In this document: in pieces, positions 8,329 through 15,386 of the stretch
How positions within the stretch are numbered: the stretch's first letter is position 1
Layout of the letters: every line of letters starts with the position of its first letter
Assembly (NCBI RefSeq): GCF_003112555.1
Contig: NZ_BEWB01000011.1
Location: forward strand, 1 to 64,000
Origin: Streptomyces coelicoflavus
Lineage (GTDB): Bacteria; Actinomycetota; Actinomycetes; Streptomycetales; Streptomycetaceae
Direction: 5' to 3'
DNA: 64,000 nucleotides
Position numbers and translations under genes: made by a program
Notes under the pieces: model-generated
Seen by the model: only the letters and a program-made list of their open reading frames with translations
The model's database searches: none
Told to the model about the DNA's origin: nothing

Positions 8329-8607
8329 CTATCGCTGATAGCTCGGTCCCCCGACATCGCCCGTCGTGGGGGCCGCTTTGCGTACGACCGCCCAAAGGGT
8401 GCGGCCGTTCAAGCTGGTGGCGTGGAGCCCGAATCGATCGGCCTCCGCCAGGATTTCCAGGACCTCCCGCCATGACTCGGCGGAGAGCGATTCCGGCACC
8501 TCCGCCTCCACCGACATGCACCGGTCGTGCTCCTCCACACGCGTGGTGAGCCCGACCGCCGATAACCGGGCGGCGATGGCCTCCGCGCTCACTCGCGAAG
8601 CGGGCAC
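8329..8607 (-). CDS. Small hypothetical protein, first gene of the GntR operon
   Basis: A 92-residue protein. The GTG start at 8607 has a perfect GGAGG seven bases upstream. The predicted fold is alpha/beta (SAEAIAARLSAVGLTTRVEE, later ESWREVLEILAEADRFGLHA). It is the first gene of the six-gene minus-strand operon, which starts about 40 bases from the CTAG operators, so it should be directly controlled by the GntR proteins. Confidence 0.65.
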   Translation of the reverse strand: MPASRVSAEAIAARLSAVGLTTRVEEHDRCMSVEAEVPESLSAESWREVLEILAEADRFGLHATSLNGRTLWAVVRKAAPTTGDVGGPSYQR

Positions 8608-8646
8608 AGGGAAGCCTCCGTCACTCGGCGATCACTTTGAGTGAAG

Positions 8647-8677
8647 CTAGTTAACTAGATTAGAGCTAGTGGACTAG
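8647..8677. promoter_or_regulatory. Tandem palindromic operators in the divergent gntR promoter
   Basis: Two 12-bp palindromic sites, CTAGTTAACTAG (8647-8658) and CTAGTGGACTAG (8666-8677), start 19 bases apart. On the plus strand TTAACT (8651-8656), an 18-base spacer and TAGATT (8675-8680) make a plausible -35/-10 pair, each inside one operator. The -10 ends 6 bases before the ATG at 8687 and there is no ribosome site, so the gntR transcript is probably leaderless. The layout predicts direct repression of gntR and of the divergent operon. Confidence 0.7.
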
Positions 8678-8686
8678 ATTTTCCAT

Positions 8687-9442
8687 ATGCCTGAGCAGCC
8701 GCCCTATCTCCGCATCGCCGACGAGCTACGGCAGCGGATCGCGGAGCACGTGTGGGAACCGGGGGACCGGCTTCCCTCCCGCGCGCAGATCGGCCAGGAG
8801 TACGGCGTAGGCGAGAACGTCGTCCGCAGGGCTCAGGAGCTGCTGATCTCCCAAGGCGTCTTGGAAGGCCGAGCCGGTTCGGGCACCTACGTCGCCGAGC
8901 CCCGGCAACGCGTGCGCGTGGTGCGGTCGTCCGCGCGCGAGCAGCCCGAAGGGTCGCCCTTCCGGGCGGACATGAAGGCCGTCGGCAGGCAGGGCGACTG
9001 GGAGAGCAGGACCGACGCCAAGGTGCCGGCCCCGGCGGAAATCGCCGCCCGGCTTGGGATCGGCGAGGGCGAGCTGTGCGTCCGGACCGCGTACGAGTTC
9101 CTGGCCGACGGCAGGCCCGTGCAGCTCTCGACCAGTTGGGAACCGTACGACCTCACCGCCGGGACTCTCGTCGTGCTCCCCGAGGGAGGACCGCACGCAG
9201 GCGCGGGCGTCGTGAACCGCATGGCCGCGATCGGCATCACCATCAGCCATGCTGTGGAGCAGCCGGAGCCCAGGCAGGCGACCGCCGAGGAGGCGTCGCT
9301 ACTCGGCATCCAGAAGGCCGCGCTGGTCACACACATCCGACGGACGTACTACAGCAACGAAGGCCGGCCCGTCGAAACGGCGGACGTCGTGGTGCCCGCG
9401 GCTCACTGCGAGATCGTCTACGAGATCCCGATCAACCGCTAG
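8687..9442 (+). CDS. GntR/UTRA-type transcriptional regulator (divergent copy)
   Basis: A 251-residue protein. Residues 5-70 form a GntR winged helix (LRIADELRQRIAEHVWEPGD, RLPSRAQIGQEYGVGENVVR, then GSGTYVAEP). From about 90 onward it matches a UTRA effector domain, including the typical ending RTYYSNEGRPVETADVVVPA. The ATG at 8687 lies 6 bases after the probable -10, so it is likely translated from a leaderless mRNA. It probably binds the two CTAG palindromes in its own promoter and represses the opposite operon. The natural ligand is unknown. Confidence 0.88.
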   Translation: MPEQPPYLRIADELRQRIAEHVWEPGDRLPSRAQIGQEYGVGENVVRRAQELLISQGVLEGRAGSGTYVAEPRQRVRVVRSSAREQPEGSPFRADMKAVGRQGDWESRTDAKVPAPAEIAARLGIGEGELCVRTAYEFLADGRPVQLSTSWEPYDLTAGTLVVLPEGGPHAGAGVVNRMAAIGITISHAVEQPEPRQATAEEASLLGIQKAALVTHIRRTYYSNEGRPVETADVVVPAAHCEIVYEIPINR

Positions 9443-9462
9443 CCCAGCCTTGGGTACGCCGT

Positions 9463-9663
9463 ATGGCCGACGACGCCCAGCTCTGTCCCGAGTGCAGCCA
9501 GCCACTGAAGTCCGGCGGTCTTGTGCTGTCCAAGCAAGACGACGACGGCCGGAGGGCCTGCCGGTCTCTGTGGCAGTGCATCGACCGGCATACCTGGTGG
9601 CAGTGGGCGGATCGGCCGGAGGAGGCATTGGAGGTCTGTTTAGTCCCGGAGCTGTTTCGCTGA
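9463..9663 (+). CDS. Small CxxC protein downstream of gntR
   Basis: A 66-residue protein starting MADDAQLCPECSQPL. The CPEC motif and two later cysteines suggest a zinc-ribbon-like knuckle. The ending is tryptophan-rich (RHTWWQWADRPEEALEVC). It follows gntR by 20 bases in the same direction, so it is probably co-transcribed. The ribosome site is weak (TTGGG). No function is known. It is the last gene before the attachment site. Confidence 0.6.
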   Translation: MADDAQLCPECSQPLKSGGLVLSKQDDDGRRACRSLWQCIDRHTWWQWADRPEEALEVCLVPELFR

Positions 9664-9754
9664 CATCAACGAGGCCGGACGGCGGCATACAGCAGCGCCC
9701 CCGGACGACCGTCGGACCAGCCGCCGATGGTCCCAGGGGCGGGCGTAGATCGAA

Positions 9755-9797
9755 CTCCTAAAGCGGGTGTCGCAGGTTCGAATCCTGCCGGGGGCAC
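9755..9797 (+). other. Attachment site: 3' fragment of tRNA-Arg(CCU)
   Basis: The sequence begins at the anticodon loop (CTCCTAA, anticodon CCT) and continues through variable loop, T-arm (GCAGGTTCGAATCCTGC) and acceptor strand (CGGGGGCA). It matches the 3' half of Streptomyces tRNA-Arg(CCU). The upstream bases do not form the D-arm or a 5' acceptor at the right distance. A partial 3' copy like this is what site-specific integration of an element into a tRNA gene leaves at the distal end (attR). The intact tRNA should lie left of the window, at the other end of the element. Confidence 0.8.
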
Positions 9798-9814
9798 AGA
9801 GAAACACCTGGTCA

Positions 9815-9848
9815 GAGGCCCTGTCGTCCTAGTTGACGGCAGGGCCTC
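9815..9848 (+). terminator. Rho-independent terminator after the tRNA fragment
   Basis: GAGGCCCTGTCGTC and GACGGCAGGGCCTC pair over 14 positions with one T-G wobble and a loop of 6. GGGTTTTGC follows on the plus strand. It was probably the original terminator of the tRNA-Arg transcript and shows that DNA to the right is native chromosome. Confidence 0.75.
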
Positions 9849-9937
9849 CGGGTTTTGCAGGCCGACCCGACGCGGGTACGACGACATGATCGACCGACCG
9901 TCTCGGGGCCTTGGTGAGAGCCCCCCGTCCCGGCCCC

Positions 9938-10630
9938 TCACGCTCCAGGTCGGCGGGCGCCCACCAGCCCGGTCTCGTAGGCGACGATGACGAGCTGGGC
10001 GCGGTCGCGCGCACGCAGCTTGGTGAGCAAGCGTCCGATGTGGGTCTTGACCGTGGCCAGGCTCAGGTGGAGGTGTTCGGTGATCTCCGTGTTGGACAGA
10101 CCTCGCGCGATCAGGCCGAGCACCTCCAACTCCCGGTCGGTGATTCCGTCCAGTGAGCGGACGGGCGGGCGCGCAGGCTCTGGGCGGCGGGCGAACTCCG
10201 CGATCAGGCGGCGGGTCACCGAGGGGGCGAGCAGCGCCTCGCCCGCTGCGACGACGCGGATGGCGGTGAGGACCTCGGGCGGCGGGGTGTCCTTGAGCAG
10301 GAAGCCCGCGGCGCCGGCGCGCAGGGCGGCGTAGACGTACTCGTCCAGGTCGAAGGTGGTGAGGATGAGGACGCGGACGCCGGACAGGGCCGGGTCCGTG
10401 CAGATCTGCCGGGTCGCCTCGATGCCGTCGAGGTCCGGCATGCGTATGTCCATCAGCACGACGTCCGGCCGTTCGCGGCGGGCGAGTTCGACGGCCTCCA
10501 CTCCGTTCGCGGCCTCGCCCACGGCCGTCATACCGGGAGTGTGATCGACGAGGACCCGGAAGCTGCCGCGCACCATTGCCTGGTCGTCAGCGATCAACAC
10601 CCGGACGGGGGGCACGACGGTCGTGGTCAT
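9938..10630 (-). CDS. NarL/LuxR-family response regulator
   Basis: A 230-residue response regulator. The receiver domain covers residues 9-125, with acidic pair DD at 15-16, phospho-acceptor Asp61 (VVLMDIRMPD) and the conserved K in FLLKDTPP. A LuxR/GerE helix-turn-helix is at about 160-220 (LTDRELEVL-type ITDRELEVLGLIARGLSNTE). Its ATG overlaps the TGA of the kinase gene (ATGA), so the two are translated together. It should bind DNA after phosphorylation by the kinase encoded at 10627-11808. The target genes are unknown; the co-transcribed membrane protein is an obvious candidate. Confidence 0.92.
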   Translation of the reverse strand: MTTTVVPPVRVLIADDQAMVRGSFRVLVDHTPGMTAVGEAANGVEAVELARRERPDVVLMDIRMPDLDGIEATRQICTDPALSGVRVLILTTFDLDEYVYAALRAGAAGFLLKDTPPPEVLTAIRVVAAGEALLAPSVTRRLIAEFARRPEPARPPVRSLDGITDRELEVLGLIARGLSNTEITEHLHLSLATVKTHIGRLLTKLRARDRAQLVIVAYETGLVGARRPGA

Positions 10631-11808
10631 TGGTTCCCTTCGGCCGGCAGGCGGACGGACACGGCGAAGCCGCCCTCCGGCCGGGGGCCCGCCTCGAAGC
10701 TGCCGCCGTACATCATCGCCCGCTCCCGCATCCCCAGAAGGCCGTGCCCGCCCGAAAGTCCGTGGGCCGCCGGTCTTGGTGCGGACGGTTTCCCCTCGTC
10801 CGTGATGTCGATGCGGACCTCTCGCCCTTCCACCTCCACCGTCACCCGGCAGCGGGTCGGGGCTGCGTGCCGGACCACGTTGGTGAGGGCCTCCTGGACG
10901 ATCCGGTAGATGGTCAACTGTGTCCCCTCGGCCAGGCCCTCCACGGCGCGCACCGTCAGATCGACGTCCACCCCTGCCCGGCGTGCCTCCTCGGCCAGCA
11001 GGTCGAGTCGGTCGAGATCCGGTGCGGGTCCCAGGGGCGCGCCCTGGGTGCGCAGCACACCGAGCGTGCGCCGCATGTCGGCCAGCGCGGAACGACTCGT
11101 CTCCTCGATGACCTTGAGGGCGGCCCGTGCCTCCCGCGGGTCGGCCTCCGCCACATGCCCGGCGACGCCCGCCTTGACGGCGATCAGGCTGAGGTTGTGC
11201 GAGACGATGTCGTGCAGCTCGCGGGCGATCCGCAGACGTTCCTCGTCCAGTGCGCGCTCCGACCGGCGCCGCTGTTCCCGGGCGGCCTCGGCCCGGCGGC
11301 CGCGCACGGTGAACCCCATGCCCCAGGCCCCGCCGATCACCAGGAGTACGAGCCCGGCCACCCCTACGGCGCCACGCCAGTCCTCGGCGGGAGTGACCAC
11401 CGCTTCCCCGAGGTAGACAGCACCGCACGCCACCGGCAGCGTCACCGCGAGCGCGGGCACGGACCGGCGGGCGGGCTCGGCCAGTCCGACGAGATAGGCC
11501 GCGAGCCCGGCGGCGGCGTACGGCTCACGGGGGATGTCGAGGAGCGATGCCGTGGCCAGGGCGGCCAGTACGGCCACCAGGACCGCGAGCGGCCATCGGC
11601 GGCGTACGGCGACCGGCAGGCCGACCATGGCCGCGATCAGACAGCCGAGCCAGAACGGGCCTGTGTAGACGGGCTGGCCGTCGTCGGCGGTCAGCCGGGC
11701 GAAGCCGATGTACACGGCGGTCAGGGCCAGCGCCGCGCCGAGGTCGAGGGCGTGGAGATGGCGCTGCCGCTTGGGCTTCATCGTCCGACCGTACTTGGAC
11801 ATGTGCAC
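10627..11808 (-). CDS. Two-component sensor histidine kinase (HisKA_3 family)
   Basis: A 393-residue kinase. Four to six hydrophobic segments cover residues 20-170, with little outside the membrane. The HisKA_3 dimerisation box contains the phospho-acceptor His199 (RIARELHDIVSHNLSLIAVK). The HATPase_c part has ALTNVVRHAA (N box) and GGHGLLGMRERAMMYGGSFE (G boxes). The GTG start at 11808 directly follows the TGA of the membrane-protein gene; ATG at 11802 or 11781 is possible. The short extracytoplasmic part suggests it senses a membrane-embedded signal, such as lipid stress or an antibiotic. It is in an operon with the regulator. Confidence 0.9.
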   Translation of the reverse strand: MHMSKYGRTMKPKRQRHLHALDLGAALALTAVYIGFARLTADDGQPVYTGPFWLGCLIAAMVGLPVAVRRRWPLAVLVAVLAALATASLLDIPREPYAAAGLAAYLVGLAEPARRSVPALAVTLPVACGAVYLGEAVVTPAEDWRGAVGVAGLVLLVIGGAWGMGFTVRGRRAEAAREQRRRSERALDEERLRIARELHDIVSHNLSLIAVKAGVAGHVAEADPREARAALKVIEETSRSALADMRRTLGVLRTQGAPLGPAPDLDRLDLLAEEARRAGVDVDLTVRAVEGLAEGTQLTIYRIVQEALTNVVRHAAPTRCRVTVEVEGREVRIDITDEGKPSAPRPAAHGLSGGHGLLGMRERAMMYGGSFEAGPRPEGGFAVSVRLPAEGNQ

Positions 11809-12597
11809 TCAACCGGCCTGTCCCAGCAGCACCATCAACCCAAGCGTCACCAGGATCAGCGGCATCCAGCGGAGCACCGCTGCCCGGCTGGGGCGGGGCG
11901 CCGCACACAGCAGGGTCAAGCCCAGCGGCACCAGTGCGGCGCACAGTCCGGCCAGGGCCACCAGTGACAGCGGGGTGGTCCCCTTGAGTACTCCGAGGGG
12001 CAGTGCCGCGGTGAGACCGAGTGCGGCGGCGCGGGCCGGGCCGAGCACCCGGGTGCGCCAGGCGCCGAGGGCAAGGACGATCCACCCGGCGAGGATGGCG
12101 AGGTTCAGCGTGGCGAAGACGTGGAAGGCCCCGTAGCCGGCAGAGACCGCTTCGGTGGCGGGCCCGACCCCCTGGGAACGCACCAGCTGAAAGGCCAGAT
12201 GGTCCACCCCCGCGTGGAAGGTGCGCGCGAACAGTCCGAGCATCACCAGAACCCCGCCCCACAGGCCCCAGCCGGCGCTCCGCACCCCGATCCGTGCGGC
12301 CAACACCGCCACTGCGGGCCAGAGCAGCAGGCTGCCCGCCGCGAAGAGGCCGTATGCGGTGGCCATCAGGGTGGGGTGCCGCTCGTACGCGGCGAGTTGG
12401 TCGGGGTAGAAGAAGTGGAAGCGGGCCCGCAGCAACGCGCCGGTCAGCATCAGGAGTGGGCCGAGCACCATGGCGGTGCCGCCCACCCAACGTCCGGGGA
12501 AGCCGGTGGCCTCCCACCGCTCCACAGGCAGCGCGCCACGCAGGCGGGCGCCGATCGTTGTGACCGGGGCGGCCATGGACGTCGTCGGGTTCGTCAT
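11809..12597 (-). CDS. Polytopic membrane protein upstream of the two-component system
   Basis: A 262-residue protein starting MTNPTTSMAAPV, with GAAGG 11 bases upstream. About seven hydrophobic segments are visible, for example GTAMVLGPLLMLTGALLRA, SLLLWPAVAVLAARI and VTLGLMVLLGQAG at the very end. It resembles no transporter family I can name. Its stop touches the GTG of the kinase gene, so all three genes form one operon. It may help the kinase sense the envelope or be a target of the system. Confidence 0.75.
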   Translation of the reverse strand: MTNPTTSMAAPVTTIGARLRGALPVERWEATGFPGRWVGGTAMVLGPLLMLTGALLRARFHFFYPDQLAAYERHPTLMATAYGLFAAGSLLLWPAVAVLAARIGVRSAGWGLWGGVLVMLGLFARTFHAGVDHLAFQLVRSQGVGPATEAVSAGYGAFHVFATLNLAILAGWIVLALGAWRTRVLGPARAAALGLTAALPLGVLKGTTPLSLVALAGLCAALVPLGLTLLCAAPRPSRAAVLRWMPLILVTLGLMVLLGQAG

Positions 12598-12744
12598 GCT
12601 GACGACGATGCCTTCGCCGTCCCCCGCAGGGCGTCGGACCATGAGCTGAACCGCGGGGTCAGACCTGGGTATGACCCTTCGGGTCACCGAACAGGCACCT
12701 GCTCCGGTCCGGCGCGTGTGCGTGCCGTGCTCCCGAGCGGCGGC

Positions 12745-12762
12745 GTCGCTGACATCAGCGAC
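12745..12762. promoter_or_regulatory. Palindrome between the operon start and the hydrolase gene
   Basis: GTCGCTGA CA TCAGCGAC is an 8-bp perfect inverted repeat; a further half-site GTCGCTGA is at 12803-12810. It lies downstream of the hydrolase stop and upstream of the membrane-protein operon. It could be an operator for the two-component regulator or part of a terminator. No T-run follows. Confidence 0.4.
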
Positions 12763-12835
12763 ACCTGTCCCTGCGTCAGGGGGCGTTGCCAACGTCCGCG
12801 GTGTCGCTGAGCCGCCCGGCGGATCCGTACGGGGC

Positions 12836-14389
12836 TCAGGACGTGCTTCCCCGGCACACCGTCCCCGCGGCCGGGGTGCGGCCCGTGCGGAGGTATGTGT
12901 CGACCGCCTTCGTGACGCAGCGGTTCTGCGGATAGGTGCCGTGGCCCTCCTCCTCGGCGGTCAGGAGGACCCCGACGCCGTCGCCCAGGGCGCGGGCCAT
13001 GTGGCGGGCGCCGGGGTAGGGGGTGGTCGGGTCGCCGGTGCCGCCGACCACCAGGACGGGGGCAGCGCCTTCGGCGTTCACCTGGAGCGTGGCGCGCTCG
13101 CCGTCGAACGGCCAGTCGTAGCAGAGGTAGACGCCGGCGGACCAGGCCTCGCCGAAGACGGGCGAGGCGGCCTTGACGCGGGCCTCGTCCCGGTCGAGGC
13201 GTTCGAAGCCGGGGCGCAGGCTGGAGTCCGCGCAGGTGATCGCGGTCCGGGCGACGCGGCTGTTGTCGCGCGGGGTCGCCGCCCGGTCGGCGGAGCCGGT
13301 GTCGTCCGCGCCCTTGCTCAGCGGACGGCCGTCGTTGTCGTCGATCAGCGCGGTGAGGGCCTTGGCGAGCGGCTCCCAGCCGTCCGTGCCGCGGACGAGG
13401 TGGTCGCCGACGGCGTGCGCGAGGTCGTCGGCGTCGAGGTTCCTTCCGGCGCCGGCCGGGGCGGGCTTCTTCTTCAGGCGGTCGGCCAAGCCCGCCATGC
13501 GCCGCTCGGCCTCCTCGGGCCCGTCGCCGGTCGGGCAGTGGCGGATACGGGCCGCGCAGTGCGCAGCGAACCGGTCGAACGCCGCCTGGACCGCCTTGAC
13601 CTGCGACACCTGCTGCTCGCTGAGGTCCTCGGTCGGATCGACGGGCGCTTCCAGGACGAGCCGTCCGACGTGCGACGGGTACAGGTGGGCGTAGACCGCG
13701 CCGAGCGCCGTTCCGTACGAGACGCCGAAGTAGTGCAGCCGTTCGTCGCCGAGGAGGTAGCGCATCAGGTCGAGGTCGCGCGCGGTGTGCGAGGTGCCGA
13801 TGAACGGGAGGATCGCCCCGGAGTGCTCGGCGCAGGCGTCGGCCCCGGCGTAGCCGGTGTCGTCCGCGGTCTTCCCGCAGCGCACGGGGATGGTCGCGCC
13901 GACGCCGCGCGGGTCGAAGGAGACCAGGTCGTAGCGGTCGAGGAGCGGCTCGTACTGCTTGAGGCGTTCGGGCAGTCCGCTCACGCCGGACACGCCGGGG
14001 CCGCCGAAGTTGAGAACGAGCGAGCCGATGCGCCGGGCGTTCGGGCCGGTGGCCTTGCGGCGGATCAGGGCGACGTCGATCGTCCTGCCGTCCGGCTTCC
14101 GGTAGTCGAGGGGGGCCTTCATGGTGGCGCAGTCGTAGCCGGTGCGCGCGGTGGGCGGCGAGGTGCAGCGGGACCAGCGGAGGTGCTGGCCGGTGGTGAG
14201 CGCGGTGGGCAGACCGGCGGGCGGGTTGCTCGCGGTGAGCTCCGTACGCGGTTGCGCACTCCGGCCGGGAGCGTCGTGCTGGAGCCAGGCGCCGACGGCG
14301 CCGATCGCGGCGAGGAGGACCCCCGCGACGACGAGTGCACCGGCCGAGAGGCCCGGTCTGCTGCTTTTCGTCGGATGTGCGCCACTCAT
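12836..14389 (-). CDS. Secreted alpha/beta hydrolase of the TAP family (tripeptidyl aminopeptidase-like)
   Basis: A 517-residue protein. ATG at 14389 has GGGGA six bases upstream. A membrane or signal segment is at residues 14-36 (LSAGALVVAGVLLAAIGAVG), without a lipobox. The alpha/beta hydrolase core has the oxyanion loop NFGGPG (128-132), nucleophile Ser224 in GVSYG, Asp453 in GTGDPTTPYP and His483 in EGHGTY, plus the TAP-like C-terminal domain. This matches the SlpD/SlpE/Tap peptidases of Streptomyces, which remove tripeptides from the N-termini of exported proteins. Cysteines near both ends suggest disulphides. A CCCGTA repeat is upstream at about 14440-14460. Confidence 0.9.
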   Translation of the reverse strand: MSGAHPTKSSRPGLSAGALVVAGVLLAAIGAVGAWLQHDAPGRSAQPRTELTASNPPAGLPTALTTGQHLRWSRCTSPPTARTGYDCATMKAPLDYRKPDGRTIDVALIRRKATGPNARRIGSLVLNFGGPGVSGVSGLPERLKQYEPLLDRYDLVSFDPRGVGATIPVRCGKTADDTGYAGADACAEHSGAILPFIGTSHTARDLDLMRYLLGDERLHYFGVSYGTALGAVYAHLYPSHVGRLVLEAPVDPTEDLSEQQVSQVKAVQAAFDRFAAHCAARIRHCPTGDGPEEAERRMAGLADRLKKKPAPAGAGRNLDADDLAHAVGDHLVRGTDGWEPLAKALTALIDDNDGRPLSKGADDTGSADRAATPRDNSRVARTAITCADSSLRPGFERLDRDEARVKAASPVFGEAWSAGVYLCYDWPFDGERATLQVNAEGAAPVLVVGGTGDPTTPYPGARHMARALGDGVGVLLTAEEEGHGTYPQNRCVTKAVDTYLRTGRTPAAGTVCRGSTS

Positions 14390-14558
14390 CGAAATCCCCG
14401 CGCTCCCGCCCCTGGACGCCCGCCCCGTGCCCGCACGCCCGTACCCGTACCCGTACCCGTGATCGTCCGACCGTCCGATCGTCGAATGCGTGCAGGCTAC
14501 AAGCCGCCTCCGACAGCACGGCCGACGCCCGGCGTTCACGGGGTCATGCCGTCGGTGG

Positions 14559-14738
14559 TCAGTAGTGGCTCGTCACTACGACGTAGAGGCAGGCAACGGC
14601 CGCGGCCGTGCAGAGGAGGGCGACGGTGATCAGCGTGCAGCCGAGTGCTCCGGTGGTCCAGGCGATGGTCGACCAGGCGCGCCGGGTCGCTCGGGCGGCT
14701 CGCCGGGCTGCTTGCTGGTATTCGCTGTCGTCGTCCAT
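14559..14738 (-). CDS. Small membrane protein
   Basis: A 59-residue protein starting MDDDSEYQQAARRAARATRR. After a charged N-terminus there is one long hydrophobic stretch, or two close ones (TTGALGCTLITVALLCTAAA, then VACLYVVV). GGAG abuts the ATG. No family is recognised. It lies between the GIY-YIG gene and the hydrolase gene on the same strand. Confidence 0.5.
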   Translation of the reverse strand: MDDDSEYQQAARRAARATRRAWSTIAWTTGALGCTLITVALLCTAAAVACLYVVVTSHY

Positions 14739-14772
14739 CTCCGGGTCAGGAGAGCACGCGAGGGCGTGAAAG

Positions 14773-15330
14773 TCACCTGGGTGCTCGCCCCGGGTGAGGC
14801 CCCGCGCTTTCGTGGTACCGGGCACGGGCCTTCCTCACGGCGTCGAGTGCGGCGCCCGCGCTCGCGCCGTCGACGTTGAGCGGGGGGTTCAGCCGGGAGA
14901 TCAACTCGCGTTCCACCGGGAGCGGGTCGGGGTGTTCGGCCCACGTGAGGGTCAGGTGCTCGTGCATCCATGCGGTGAGACGTTCCTCGTCCTCCGGGAC
15001 GAGGACCACCCGGTCCGTCCGCACCGTCCGGTAGCCCTCCGTGGGCATGAGCAGGCCCGCCAGTGTGCGTCGCAGCGTGGAACTGCCGGAGTGTCGCAAG
15101 TGGTTGGACGTGATCCGGCTGCGCAGGCGGGTGGCCTTGCCGAGGTACAGCAGCCGGCGCCCGGGATCCGCGGGGTTCACCGGTCCCGGGAAGGAGGGGA
15201 GCACGCTGGGCGGGGCCCACCAGGCGTACAGCCCGGCGGTCCTCGGCAGGGCGGCCGCGGCCTCGGACAGTGACCGCGGTGAGGTGAACAGGGCTTCGCC
15301 GGTCGGTCGTACGGCTGTTTGCTCCGACAT
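14773..15330 (-). CDS. GIY-YIG nuclease-fold protein
   Basis: A 185-residue protein starting MSEQTAVRPTGEALF. The GIY-YIG core starts at about residue 33 (GLYAWW in place of GIY) and continues with LLYLGKATRLRSRITSNHLR, where YLG replaces YIG and the following Arg fits the catalytic Arg. The later Glu/Asn helices are less clear. Single-domain proteins of this kind are common in Streptomyces and their substrate is unknown. It is not obviously part of a defence locus. The ribosome site is weak. Confidence 0.75.
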   Translation of the reverse strand: MSEQTAVRPTGEALFTSPRSLSEAAAALPRTAGLYAWWAPPSVLPSFPGPVNPADPGRRLLYLGKATRLRSRITSNHLRHSGSSTLRRTLAGLLMPTEGYRTVRTDRVVLVPEDEERLTAWMHEHLTLTWAEHPDPLPVERELISRLNPPLNVDGASAGAALDAVRKARARYHESAGPHPGRAPR

Positions 15331-15386
15331 GGCCGCAGGATACGGGCGCGGGTGGAGGCTTACGGAGGTCTTCTTCGGATCAGGTC

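Noticed and set aside
9697..9796. A full tRNA gene ending at the attachment site
   Set aside because: A 5' acceptor candidate (GCCCCCG at 9697-9703) exists, but the distance to the 3' end is 100 bases and there is no D-arm or 5' anticodon stem.
14773..15330. Homing endonuclease
   Set aside because: It has only the GIY-YIG domain without a DNA-binding tail, is not inside an intron or intein, and has normal host codon use.
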